DNA of 45,798 bases from positions 1 to 45,798 of the forward strand of contig JAODMO010000030.1 in NCBI GenBank assembly GCA_025464995.1, in the 5' to 3' direction. The first letter of the stretch is position 1, and each line of letters opens with the position of its first letter. The notes under the pieces are model-generated. The model did no database searches and was not told the origin of the DNA. It saw only the letters and a list, made by a program, of their open reading frames with translations. Below, piece by piece: positions 8,450 to 16,476 of this stretch. Position numbers and translations under genes: made by a program. Source of the stretch: Microbacteriaceae bacterium (GTDB lineage: Bacteria; Actinomycetota; Actinomycetes; Actinomycetales; Microbacteriaceae).

Positions 8450-9455
8450 CCGTGCCGCCGCCCGACTCGACGGAGGCCCGGCGGTCGTCGCGCCTGATCT
8501 TGAGGAGGCTCGCGATCGTGGCGATGGCCATCGACGCGATGATGACGGCGAGCGAGGTCCACGTGTTGATCTCCGGCGCCCAGTCGACGTGCTCGCCGCC
8601 GTTGATGAATGGCAGCTCGTTCTCATGCAGGGCGTGGAAGAAGAGCTTCACGCCGATAAAGGCGAGAATGAAGGCGATGCCGTACTTGAGGTAGACGAGC
8701 TTGTCGATGAGGTCGCCGAGCAGGAAGTACAGCTGGCGCAGACCCATGAGCGCGAAGATGTTCGCCGCAAAGACGATGAACGGGCTCTGCGTGATGCCGA
8801 AGATGGCCGGGATCGAGTCGAGCGCGAAGACGATGTCCGTCGTGCCGATCGCGATGAAGACGATCAGAATCGGGGTGAATATCTTCTTGCCGTCGACGAC
8901 CGTGCGAACCTTCGCCCCGTCGTACTCGTCTGTGATGGCGATGCGCTTCCGCAGGAACGCGATGAGCCTGTTCTCGGTCTCCTCCTCGTCTTCATGGCTC
9001 GTGAACGCCTGGTTGATCGCCGTGTAGATGAGGAACAGGCCGAACAGGTAGAACACCGCGCTGAACTGCTCGATGATCGCGGCGCCCGCGACGATGAAGA
9101 TGCCGCGGAAGATGAGCGCGAGGATGATGCCGACCATCAGCACCTCCTGCTGGTATTTCCTCGGCACCGAGAACCTCGCCATGATGATGACGAAGACGAA
9201 GAGGTTGTCGATCGACAGGCTGTACTCCGTCAGCCAACCGGCGACGAATTGGCCGGCGTGCTCGGCGCCGCCCACGAAGAACATGATCACCGCGAAGACG
9301 AGCGCGAGCCCGACGTAGAAGGCGACCCAGAGGCCGGATTCCTTGGTCGACGGAATATGTGGCCGACGGTAGGCGTGCACGAGGTCGGCGATGATGATGA
9401 GGATGAGCACGGCGTAGGAGCCGATTTCGAACGCAAGGGGCAGTTCGACGTCCAT
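8439..9455 (-). CDS. TerC family membrane protein, probable Mn2+ exporter
   Basis: A 338-residue integral membrane protein with about 8-9 hydrophobic helices. The two TerC half-motifs with buried acidic residues are visible: LTEYSLSIDNLFVF and VFALDSIPAIFGITQ. A charged cytoplasmic loop (HEDEEETENR) lies between the halves. Family members (Alx/MeeF/YceF type) export Mn2+, and some load metalloenzymes at the membrane. The old name refers to tellurite resistance. The yybP-ykoY-like riboswitch directly upstream strongly supports a manganese role. The ATG at 9455 gives the complete first helix. Confidence 0.92.
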   Translation of the reverse strand: MDVELPLAFEIGSYAVLILIIIADLVHAYRRPHIPSTKESGLWVAFYVGLALVFAVIMFFVGGAEHAGQFVAGWLTEYSLSIDNLFVFVIIMARFSVPRKYQQEVLMVGIILALIFRGIFIVAGAAIIEQFSAVFYLFGLFLIYTAINQAFTSHEDEEETENRLIAFLRKRIAITDEYDGAKVRTVVDGKKIFTPILIVFIAIGTTDIVFALDSIPAIFGITQSPFIVFAANIFALMGLRQLYFLLGDLIDKLVYLKYGIAFILAFIGVKLFFHALHENELPFINGGEHVDWAPEINTWTSLAVIIASMAIATIASLLKIRRDDRRASVESGGGTDAR

Positions 9456-9492
9456 GGAGTGTTCCGTTTCGGAGGGGGATGGGCAGGCGGAA

Positions 9493-9600
9493 ACCCGAAA
9501 GTCTCTCCCGCAATCCCGTCGGAATTGCCGCTGCGACCGGAGCCGCGGCAGTGGAGCTCGTGTTGACGATCACAGCGAGGTGGGATACTCCCCTTCGCAG
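9493..9600 (-). promoter_or_regulatory. yybP-ykoY (Mn2+-sensing) riboswitch upstream of terC
   Basis: On the minus strand, starting near 9597, the leader reads GAAGGGGAGTATCCC, then GATCGTCAACACG, a GC-rich stem with internal arms, and finally GGGAGAGACTTTCGGG. These match the conserved blocks of the yybP-ykoY family (GGGGAGTA loop, GTCANCACG segment, GNGAGACYTTY closing loop) in order and spacing. It ends about 38 bases before the terC start, where Mn2+ binding could free transcription or translation. The assignment is by eye; no covariance search was run. Confidence 0.85.
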
Positions 9601-9799
9601 CCCACAACACTACATCAATCCCCTGCCCCAGACTCGGTCACGGAGCGCTGCACGGCGATTACGGCGACTCGCGACTCCGTTTGGTAGTGCCCGCGCTCGA
9701 ATTGGACGTACTCTTTCCTTCAGTTGGCTTCACGGCCGCCTTCGCTGTTGCTCTTGTTCGCTTCAGCCTGACAACAGCCCTGACATACGGAGACTTCGC

Positions 9800-10180
9800 G
9801 TGGGAACACTCTCTTACGACTCAAGTTACAAAGCGGAATTCGACGATCGCGTGCTGGCGCACCTGCAAATCGTGATCGGCGCGAAGCTTCGTCGAGGCGA
9901 GTCGTTCCACTTCAGCTGGCGCAACGAGCAGGTGACGGGCCAGGGGCGCACGACCATCTGGCTGCACCCCACCGTGCCGCTGATCTACTCCTACCTCGGC
10001 AGCCGTACCCCCACGATCAATCGCCTGTGGATCGAGGCGCTCATGACCTCGGCGAACAGCGTGGCCGGCCTGCAGATCGTTCCCGAGCCGTCGGAGAGCA
10101 CACCGCTCGCGACCGACGACGAAGCGCTTCCCGCCCCGGTCAGCCTCCCCGGCGCGAAGGCCGCGAAGACGTCGGCCTGA
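9800..10180 (+). CDS. DUF7882-type small protein of Microbacteriaceae
   Basis: A 126-residue protein beginning VGTLSYDSSYKAEFDD, with a core of VLAHLQIVIGAKLRRGE and FHFSWRNEQVTGQGRTTIWL. I recognise this as the family seen widely in Microbacteriaceae and now called DUF7882. Some databases carry it under a DNA-ligase name, which the sequence does not support: there is no KxDG adenylation motif. GTG at 9800 has GGAGA eight bases upstream. The last 40 residues are a Pro/Ala/Ser-rich tail. It is divergent from terC. Function unknown. Confidence 0.8.
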   Translation: MGTLSYDSSYKAEFDDRVLAHLQIVIGAKLRRGESFHFSWRNEQVTGQGRTTIWLHPTVPLIYSYLGSRTPTINRLWIEALMTSANSVAGLQIVPEPSESTPLATDDEALPAPVSLPGAKAAKTSA

Positions 10181-10271
10181 CGACATAGGGCCCCTGACGG
10201 GATTCGGTACAGTACCGGCCGGTGAGTGGCAAGGTGTTGCCGGGCCTCACACTCCGGCAGAGTCTGGCTTG

Positions 10272-10625
10272 ATGAAACAAGTGACGTACGCAGGAGCGAC
10301 ATTCGTCACCGGCACGGACATCGCCGATGCCCTGATCGTGCTCGCGACGACCCTCGGTCGGCATGGAGGGTCCGTCGCGGTGCGGGTGCCCACCGTCGAC
10401 GCCGACAACGGGGTCAGGTCGCTGGACATCGTCTTCGGGTCGACGAACGGCCTCATCGCGGTCGAGCTGTTTCCCACCTTCGACGAACTCGTCGACATCG
10501 AGTGCGTGGCCACCCTCGGCGAGCGGTCGCGGCAGATCTCGGATCCGCGCGTCATACCGCCGATTGAACAGCCTCCCACCGGCTGGGCCGACCCCGATCT
10601 CGACGACTGGTCGGAAGACCGGTAG
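10272..10625 (+). CDS. Hypothetical protein, 117 aa
   Basis: Starts MKQVTYAGATFVTGTDIADAL. It is acidic toward the C-terminus (DPDLDDWSEDR) and has two predicted beta-rich segments (GGSVAVRVPTVDADNG and LDIVFGSTNGLIAVEL). There is no signal peptide or membrane helix. Codon use is normal for the region. A TTG immediately before the ATG is a possible alternative start. It sits between the DUF7882 gene and another hypothetical in the same direction. I do not recognise the family. Confidence 0.65.
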   Translation: MKQVTYAGATFVTGTDIADALIVLATTLGRHGGSVAVRVPTVDADNGVRSLDIVFGSTNGLIAVELFPTFDELVDIECVATLGERSRQISDPRVIPPIEQPPTGWADPDLDDWSEDR

Positions 10626-10635
10626 CCTGCGGGGA

Positions 10636-11184
10636 GTGGAGAACCGAGCGGAACGGGCGGTAGAAGACGGGCTGCTCATCAGCCGGTCGACTCTCGTGAT
10701 GGCGACCCGCAACTACATCGTCGTGGGCGCACTCCGCAACGGACGGACCCTCACCGATCTGGACGTTCCGGCCTACGTCTCGGACGAACTGCGCCGGATG
10801 TCGCACGAGCAGTACGCCTACGCCCAGCGCACGGAGATCGACGCCATCGCGGCGATGCACGCGGTGGGGGCGCTGCGTCACCAGCACGACTACCGGCCGG
10901 TCGATCACGATATCCTGACCGAACGGTCGCTCGTCTACGAGACACTCGCCGGCAGACTCCTGGAACTCGCCGACGACGAGGACTACGCGCGGACGGTCGC
11001 CGACGACGCACGGGCCGCCGCGTGGCGCGAGGTCGGTGGCGTGATCGAGGCGCGGCTCGACCTCCAGGCGACGGCGCCCGTCGACCCCGATTATTCGCGA
11101 CTGCGGAAGACACGGATGCGACAGCTGCGCGAGGTCGACCTGCCCACACTCGAGCCCGACTACTCGCGGTGGCAGACGGACTAG
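10636..11184 (+). CDS. Hypothetical protein, 182 aa, helical
   Basis: From GTG at 10636 the product begins VENRAERAVEDGLLIS and is rich in Arg, Asp, Glu and Ala with long predicted helices (SDELRRMSHEQYAYAQRTEI). Two copies of a DPDYSR/EPDYSR motif occur near the C-terminus. There is no membrane segment. The GTG lies only 10 bases after the previous stop, and a purine-rich stretch almost abuts it, so the true start could be a little upstream or downstream. Function unknown. It is probably co-transcribed with the preceding hypothetical. Confidence 0.65.
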   Translation: MENRAERAVEDGLLISRSTLVMATRNYIVVGALRNGRTLTDLDVPAYVSDELRRMSHEQYAYAQRTEIDAIAAMHAVGALRHQHDYRPVDHDILTERSLVYETLAGRLLELADDEDYARTVADDARAAAWREVGGVIEARLDLQATAPVDPDYSRLRKTRMRQLREVDLPTLEPDYSRWQTD

Positions 11185-11275
11185 TTGTAGTGCCCAGCGA
11201 GCATCGCCGGCGTGCCTGCTTCGAATTGCGCGACGGGGGATTTCGGTGAGCCGATCGGAGGCGTAGTCTGCGGCG

Positions 11276-11392
11276 ATGGATGACACCGGCAGAAACCCGA
11301 ACTGTCCCGAGTGTCGGAAGCCGCTCGAGGTCGCCGGCACAGAGAATCACCCCTACTGGTGGTGCCCAGCATGCCGGGTCGCCCGCCTGTGA
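11276..11392 (+). CDS. 38-aa zinc-ribbon microprotein
   Basis: ATG at 11276 to TGA at 11392 encodes 38 residues with CPEC at residues 10-13 and CPAC at 30-33, separated by 16 residues with WW just before the second pair. This is the classic four-cysteine zinc-ribbon arrangement. A TAGTCT hexamer ends 6 bases before the ATG, so the transcript may be leaderless, which is common in actinobacteria. The Cys pairs argue strongly against chance. A role as a small nucleic-acid- or protein-binding zinc protein is inference. Confidence 0.65.
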   Translation: MDDTGRNPNCPECRKPLEVAGTENHPYWWCPACRVARL

Positions 11393-11428
11393 ACGGGGAT
11401 TCTGCGCAATACGGGTCGATGTGGACGC

Positions 11429-11448
11429 GTCGGGACTTTAGGCACTAA
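11429..11448. promoter_or_regulatory. DosR-type box upstream of the DoxX-like gene
   Basis: The 20-mer GTCGGGACTTTAGGCACTAA matches about 16 of 20 positions of the mycobacterial DosR consensus TTSGGGACTWWAGTCCCSAA, including a perfect GGGACTTTAG core. It ends 68 bases before the DoxX-like start. A DosR/DosS pair is encoded just downstream, so control of this membrane protein by that system is likely. Confidence 0.65.
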
Positions 11449-11516
11449 CCGCGCCCGATCAAAGCCGTCACTCTGGGTTCCTGGCCACCGCGGCCCGATC
11501 CCAATGGAGGCCTCAC

Positions 11517-12095
11517 ATGACTACCGCCACGCAACCCCGCAGCACAACCCCGGCCGCTTCGGCGGTACTCGACCAGCCGCTCGAGGTGGTCACGACGAAG
11601 AGCGGCCGTCGCAGCCTCGCCGTGCTCAGGCTCGCGACGGGGTTCATCTTCCTCTGGGCCTTCCTCGACAAGACGTTCGGCCTCGGCTTCTCGACTCCCG
11701 CCGAGCGCGCCTGGATCAACGGCGGCACCCCGAGCCAGGGCTTCCTCAACAGCGAGGCCGTCACCGGTCCGCTCAAGCCCTTCTTCGCGACGATCGCCAG
11801 CCCGACATCCGACGTGCTCTTCATGCTCGGCATGATCGCGATCGGCGTTGCGGTCATGCTCGGCATCGGTACCCGCGTGAGCGCGGTCGCCGGCAGCGTC
11901 ATCATGGTGTTCATGTACCTCGCTGAGTGGCCCTTTGCGGCCAACGCCGCCTCGACAAACCCCCTCGTCGACTACCACATCATCTACGCGCTCTCGCTCA
12001 TCGTCGTCGCCGCCCTCGCCGGCGGAGACACCTGGGGCCTCGGTCGCACGTGGAAGGCGCTGCCGATCGTGCGGAACAACCGCTGGCTCGTGTGA
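11517..12095 (+). CDS. DoxX-like membrane protein
   Basis: A 192-residue membrane protein with four hydrophobic helices: LAVLRLATGFIFLWAFLDK, VLFMLGMIAIGVAVMLGIG, AVAGSVIMVFMYLAEWPF and IIYALSLIVVAALAGG. The layout and the FLWAFLDKTFGLGF segment fit the DoxX/TQO small-subunit-like family, linked elsewhere to thiosulfate:quinone oxidoreduction and to redox-stress membrane complexes. AGGCC lies before the ATG. A DosR-type box precedes it, and the neighbouring genes encode DosR/DosS and a universal stress protein, so a role under low oxygen or redox stress is inferred. Confidence 0.85.
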   Translation: MTTATQPRSTTPAASAVLDQPLEVVTTKSGRRSLAVLRLATGFIFLWAFLDKTFGLGFSTPAERAWINGGTPSQGFLNSEAVTGPLKPFFATIASPTSDVLFMLGMIAIGVAVMLGIGTRVSAVAGSVIMVFMYLAEWPFAANAASTNPLVDYHIIYALSLIVVAALAGGDTWGLGRTWKALPIVRNNRWLV

Positions 12096-12107
12096 CGGTC
12101 GTCCCGC

Positions 12108-12150
12108 AGCCGGGCGCTTGAGGGTGGAATTCACGCCCTCGCGCCCGGCT
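12108..12150. terminator. Hairpin between convergent doxX-like and dosR genes
   Basis: Arms AGCCGGGCGC and GCGCCCGGCT pair perfectly, with an inner GAGGG/CCCTC stem around GAATTC. It lies between two convergent genes and overlaps the last codons of the response regulator. There is no clear T-run, so a bidirectional rho-assisted or structural terminator is likely. Confidence 0.55.
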
Positions 12151-12772
12151 CCGTCGTTACGTGGAGGATCGCCGCCTGGGTGCGTCGGTGCAGGCCGAGC
12201 TTGCTCAGCATCGTCGACACGTAGTTCTTGACCGTCTTCTCGGCGAGAGACAGCCGGTCGCCGATCTCACGGTTGGTCAGCCCCTCCCCGATCAGCGCGA
12301 GGATCTGTCGCTCCCTCGGACTCAGCGAGTCGAGTCGTGCGTCGCCACGCTCGATCCCCGCCATGCGGGCGAGCACCCTCTTCGTGAGCGTCGGATCGAG
12401 CAGCGAGCGGCCGGCTCCCACGTCACGCACGGCCTGCACGAGGTTGCTGCCGAGCACGTCCTTCATCAGGTAGCCCGCCGCCCCCGCGATGACCGCGGCA
12501 TAGATGGCGGCATCGTCGTCGTACGAGGTCAGCATGAGGCACCGGATGCCCGGCTCCACCGCCCGCACATCGCGGCACACATCGACTCCGCTGCCGTCGG
12601 GGAGACGGACGTCGAGGATAGCGACATCCGGCTTCGTCACCAGAATGCGCGCCCGTGCCTGGGCGGCGGTCGCGGCCTCGCCCACCACCTCGATTCCGGG
12701 ATCGGACGAGAGCAGCCCCGCGATGCCGCGCCTGACCATCTCGTGGTCGTCGACGAGGAAGACCCTGAGCAT
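12131..12772 (-). CDS. DosR-like NarL/FixJ-family response regulator
   Basis: A 213-residue response regulator. The receiver domain shows the acidic pair VDDHE, the phosphoacceptor Asp in ILDVRLPDGSG (~res 54), LTSY and LMKDV. The C-terminal LuxR-type helix-turn-helix begins LSPRERQILALIGEGLTNRE and carries EKTVKNYVSTMLSKLGLHRR, with the TVKNYVS helix typical of DosR. The ATG at 12772 shares one base with the kinase stop (TGATG). It probably binds the GGGACTTTAG-type box upstream of the DoxX-like gene. The longer frame to 12829 is kinase antisense. Confidence 0.92.
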   Translation of the reverse strand: MLRVFLVDDHEMVRRGIAGLLSSDPGIEVVGEAATAAQARARILVTKPDVAILDVRLPDGSGVDVCRDVRAVEPGIRCLMLTSYDDDAAIYAAVIAGAAGYLMKDVLGSNLVQAVRDVGAGRSLLDPTLTKRVLARMAGIERGDARLDSLSPRERQILALIGEGLTNREIGDRLSLAEKTVKNYVSTMLSKLGLHRRTQAAILHVTTEPGARA

Positions 12773-14490
12773 CAGACCGCCACCCTGACGTCGTCGGCCT
12801 CGTCGAAGGGCACACTCCAGCTCATGCACGTTCCCTTCGTCGTCGACTCGAGGCTGAACACGCCGCCGCGGCGCGTCGCCCGGTCTTCCAGGTTGGCGAT
12901 CCCGCTGCGCCGCTCGCCGACCTCGAACCCGACCCCGTCGTCGGTGACGTGCAGCACGAGCACCCCACCGCCGACCGACAACTCGATCGACGTCTGCCGG
13001 GCGGCGGCGTGTTTGACGACGTTGGCGAGTGCCTCCCTCGTCACCGCGACGACATCGTCGGCGAGCTCATCGGTCACCACCAGGTCGACCGGTCCGGAGA
13101 AGCTGACCGCCGGGGTGGACGGGAACCCGGGAGACATCTCGTTGACCAGGTCGATGATCCGATGACGGGTCGTGGTGCGCGGCTCGTCGTCGCGCACGTT
13201 GAGAGCGAAGATGGCCGTGCGAATCTGCGCGATGCTCGAGTCGATGTTGGCGACGGTCCTCACCACGTCGGTGGCGACGTCGCGTGCCGCAGCCTGACCC
13301 GCGATGCTGTGCAGCTGGAGGCCGGTCGCGAACAGCTGCTGGATGACGTGGTCGTGCAGGTCGCGCGCGATGCGGCCGCGGTCTTCGAGCAGCACCATGC
13401 GCTGGCGGTCGGCACGTGCCGCGGCGAGCTCCATCGCGACGCTGGCTTGGCCCGCGAAGTCCGCCGCCATCTCGAGATCGGCGACGGCGAACCGGGAGGC
13501 GCCGGAGATCCGAGCTACGAGCAGCACGCCCTGGGCGCTCGCCGGGCCGACCAGGGGAACGACCATCATCGGCCCGAGGGTGCGGCCGTCGCGCAACACG
13601 GGTGCGTCCGCGCCCGAGTCGGCGATGAGCTGAGGATGCTCGGCTCCGAGCATGCTCCGCAGCGACGATTCACTCGAGCGCAGCGTCGTTCCCTCGACCC
13701 CCTCGCTGTCGGCTCCGCGCGCCCGCTCGATGACGAACTCGCCGGCGTCACCCGTCGGCAGCAGCATCCACACGACGTCCGCCTCGGCGAGGTCGAGCAC
13801 ACGCGTGGCGACGGTCGATACGGAGTCGCTGTGCTCCGCCGACAACAGCGTCGACGTGATCTCCGCGGACGCGGCCGACCACGCCTGCCGACGGCGGGTC
13901 TCGGCATACAGCCGGGCGTTGTCGATGGCGATGCCCGCGGTGGCAGCGAGCGCCGTCACGAGCTGTTCATCGTCGGCGCTGAACAGTCCCGACTCCTGGT
14001 TGGTGAGGTACAGGTTGCCGAACACCTCGTCGCGCACCTTGATGGGCACGCCGAGGAAGCTCCGCATCGAGGGGTGCCCGGCGGGAAATCCCGCCGAGCG
14101 AGAGTCGTCGGAGAGCACGGGCAGACGGATGGTGCGGGGGTCGTCGATGAGCGCACCGAGCAGCCCGTGCCCCTCCGGCAGGTGGCCGATGTGCGCGATC
14201 AGCTCGTCGGGCATGCCGACGGTGATGAACTGCTCGAGCCGCCCGTCGGGCGACACCACCCCGAGAGCCCCATACTCCGCGCGCACCAGTTCCACGGCCG
14301 ATTCGACGATCCGCCGCAACACCACGGGGAGGTCGAGTTGCTGCACCACTGCCTGGTTGGCCCGGAGGAGTGCGCGGAGGCGACCCTGCGTCGCGCGGAC
14401 GCCTTTGGCTTTGGCGACGAGCACGTCGAGCGCCTCGTCCAGCTCGCTTCTGGTCTCGTCTGGAAAAGTGAATTCGTGCCCGTCGGTCAT
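12772..14490 (-). CDS. DosS-like GAF-domain sensor histidine kinase
   Basis: A 572-residue kinase with two GAF domains (about 60-200 and 225-370), a HisKA_3 dimerisation region (RIARDLHDHVIQQLFATGL, first His phosphorylated) and an HATPase domain (TREALANVVKHAAA, DDGVGF). GAF-A follows mycobacterial DosS closely: GHLPEGHGLLGALIDDP, then GFPAGHPSMRSFLGVPI and FGNLYLTNQ. The His of GHPSM falls where DosS/DosT carry the proximal haem ligand, so O2/NO/CO or redox sensing is plausible. There are no membrane helices, so it is soluble. The ATG at 14490 has GGGAG five bases upstream; the longer frame adds no conserved sequence. Confidence 0.92.
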   Translation of the reverse strand: MTDGHEFTFPDETRSELDEALDVLVAKAKGVRATQGRLRALLRANQAVVQQLDLPVVLRRIVESAVELVRAEYGALGVVSPDGRLEQFITVGMPDELIAHIGHLPEGHGLLGALIDDPRTIRLPVLSDDSRSAGFPAGHPSMRSFLGVPIKVRDEVFGNLYLTNQESGLFSADDEQLVTALAATAGIAIDNARLYAETRRRQAWSAASAEITSTLLSAEHSDSVSTVATRVLDLAEADVVWMLLPTGDAGEFVIERARGADSEGVEGTTLRSSESSLRSMLGAEHPQLIADSGADAPVLRDGRTLGPMMVVPLVGPASAQGVLLVARISGASRFAVADLEMAADFAGQASVAMELAAARADRQRMVLLEDRGRIARDLHDHVIQQLFATGLQLHSIAGQAAARDVATDVVRTVANIDSSIAQIRTAIFALNVRDDEPRTTTRHRIIDLVNEMSPGFPSTPAVSFSGPVDLVVTDELADDVVAVTREALANVVKHAAARQTSIELSVGGGVLVLHVTDDGVGFEVGERRSGIANLEDRATRRGGVFSLESTTKGTCMSWSVPFDEADDVRVAV

Positions 14491-14575
14491 ACAGCTCCCG
14501 CCTCGAATCATCGTGCGTGGCGGGGCTATGACCGCGATCCCGTCGTGCAGGAGCTTACGCCCCCGACGTTCCACG

Positions 14576-14595
14576 ATGAGGACCAAGTGCCCTAT
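14576..14595. promoter_or_regulatory. Weak DosR-like box in the dosS/usp divergent promoter
   Basis: ATAGGGCACTTGGTCCTCAT on the minus strand shares about 12 of 20 positions with the DosR consensus and keeps GGG and GTCC half-sites. It lies almost midway between the kinase start and the universal stress protein start, about 86 bases from each. The match is weak and could be chance. Confidence 0.35.
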
Positions 14596-14681
14596 CCGCT
14601 CCATACCGCCTGACAGATGCTGGTACCGATGGCACGAGGAGTGCGGAGCCCGATGGTGCCGCCGGGGAAGGCAGGTCGATC

Positions 14682-15491
14682 ATGGCATCGGGAATCGTCG
14701 TCGGAGTCGACTTCTCGCAACCGAGCCGCGCCGCGCTCGAGTGGAGCGCCGGCCGTGCACGCGCCGCCGGCGCCGCGCTGAGCATCGTGCACGTGAGCCA
14801 CAGCAGATCCCACGGGCGATCGGGCACCCCCGGCCGAGACGGCGCGCACCTGCTCACGGGGGAACGGGCTCGAGCCGAGGCGCTCGGCGCGACGGTGGAC
14901 ACCGAGTTGGTCGAAGGCGACCCCTTCGGGTCGCTCGTCGAGGCCTCCCGCACGGCGGCGCTCCTCGTCGTCGGCACGCACAAGACCGGATTTATCCAGG
15001 GCCATGCGTTCGGGTCGCGCTTCCTCGGCCTGACCGCGACCGCACTCTCCCCCGTTGCGTTCATCCCGAGCGTGCCGCTTCTCTCGCGCAGCGGTGTGGT
15101 GGTGCTCGTCGACGACTCGACCTGCGGCCGGCGCGCGGTGGGTCTCGCGGCGGCGCACGCGGACCTTTTCGGCGAGACGCTCACCCTCGTCTACACCGAG
15201 GCAAGCGCGGGCGACGATGCGTTTGCGAGCCCCGACGGTCGCCACGACGGTGGGGCACTCGAACGGGCGACCGAGCGCGTCCACGCCGAGACGCCGAACG
15301 TGACGACCACGGCCCGGCTCTCGCGGCGCGGCCTCGCACTCGACCTTCTCGCCACGACACTCCTCGCCTCGGTCGTCTTCGTCGCCCATCCAGACGCACG
15401 TCACACCGTCGGTTCGCCCGGCGCGAAGCTCGTCCACGACATCATCCTGAATCTCGGCGGACCGACGATCGTGGTGCCCGGCGACCGCTAG
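14682..15491 (+). CDS. Tandem-domain universal stress protein
   Basis: A 269-residue protein with two USP domains. The first begins IVVGVDFSQPSRAALEWSAG and includes the nucleotide-loop-like VVGTHKTGFIQGHAFGS and a VAFIPSVPLL end. The second begins GVVVLVDDSTCGRRAVGLAAAHA and ends GPTIVVPGD. The second loop is degenerate, so ATP binding is more likely in the first. Tandem USPs are common members of DosR-type dormancy regulons, and this gene is divergent from the DosS-like kinase. The ATG at 14682 is preceded by GGGGAAGGCAGG. Confidence 0.88.
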   Translation: MASGIVVGVDFSQPSRAALEWSAGRARAAGAALSIVHVSHSRSHGRSGTPGRDGAHLLTGERARAEALGATVDTELVEGDPFGSLVEASRTAALLVVGTHKTGFIQGHAFGSRFLGLTATALSPVAFIPSVPLLSRSGVVVLVDDSTCGRRAVGLAAAHADLFGETLTLVYTEASAGDDAFASPDGRHDGGALERATERVHAETPNVTTTARLSRRGLALDLLATTLLASVVFVAHPDARHTVGSPGAKLVHDIILNLGGPTIVVPGDR

Positions 15492-15619
15492 CCGGTCGCT
15501 TATACGACACCGGGCCCGCCGATTCAAGGCCACGGTGCTTCCGTGACTGATCCGGCCGTTTCACCGACTCCTAACCAGAGGCGTAAACGCGCCCGTCCGG
15601 AAGAGAAGAGAGAAATCTG

Positions 15620-16387
15620 ATGATCAACACCAACAACGTCAACGACCTCATCGGCGCCACAGTCTACGGAAGCAACGACGACAAGGTCGGCACGGTCGGC
15701 CAGGTCTACGTCGACACCGAGACCCAGCGCCCGCTGTGGCTCACCGTCAAGACCGGTCTCTTCGGCACCGCGGAGAGCTTCGCGCCGCTCGAGGGGGCCT
15801 CGTTCGACGGTGACACGGTGCGCCTGCCCTTCGAGAAGTCCTTCGTCAAGGACGCACCGCGCATCGCCGACGACGGCGCCCTCAGTGTCGAAGAGGAGCA
15901 GTCGCTGTACGCGTACTACGGCAACTCGTCGGCCACGTCGACCGCGTCATCCGGCGACCGCACGACGAACACCGGATATGACACATCCGGACCCACCACA
16001 GACGACGCCATGACCCGCTCGGAGGAGCGCCTGCACGTCGGCACGGAGACCGTGCAGACGGGCAGGGCACGGCTGCGCAAGCACATCGTCACCGAGATGG
16101 AGACGGTGACCGTGCCGGTCAGCCACGAGGAGGTGACGCTGACCCGAGAGCCCATCACCGAGGCGAACGTCGGCGATGCCGTCGCCGGACCCGACCTCAG
16201 CGAGGAGGAGCACGAGGTCGTGCTCACCACAGAGCGTGTCGTCGTCGGCAAGGAGACCGTGCCGGTCGAACGCGTCGCGCTCGGCACGGAGACCGTGACC
16301 GAGCAGCAGCGCGTGAGCGAAGAGGTCGCCCACGAGGAGATCGAGCTCGTCGAGCCCGGCACCTCGCAGGCCGACAACCGCGCCTGA
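15620..16387 (+). CDS. PRC-barrel and DUF2382 stress protein
   Basis: A 255-residue protein. Residues about 8-90 form a PRC barrel (LIGATVYGSNDDKVGTVGQV; RPLWLTVKTGLFG). A Ser/Thr-rich linker follows, and residues about 130-250 form a DUF2382/YsnF-type domain with EERLHVGTETVQTGRARLRK and HEVVLTTERVVVGKETVPVE. Such proteins are general-stress-associated in actinobacteria and bacilli, with no proven biochemical role. The ATG at 15620 follows AGAAGAGAGAAA. It is separated from the universal stress protein by about 130 bases and may have its own promoter. Confidence 0.88.
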   Translation: MINTNNVNDLIGATVYGSNDDKVGTVGQVYVDTETQRPLWLTVKTGLFGTAESFAPLEGASFDGDTVRLPFEKSFVKDAPRIADDGALSVEEEQSLYAYYGNSSATSTASSGDRTTNTGYDTSGPTTDDAMTRSEERLHVGTETVQTGRARLRKHIVTEMETVTVPVSHEEVTLTREPITEANVGDAVAGPDLSEEEHEVVLTTERVVVGKETVPVERVALGTETVTEQQRVSEEVAHEEIELVEPGTSQADNRA

Positions 16388-16476
16388 TCCACGGCGATGG
16401 GCCGATGGGTGACCCAAACACCCGTCGGCCCCGCGCCGACACCCCCTAACCACTCGACCCATCCGAAAGGTCCCCC

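Noticed and set aside
9800..10180. ATP-dependent DNA ligase name for the small DUF7882-type protein
   Set aside because: Far too short for a ligase, and it lacks the KxDG adenylation motif.
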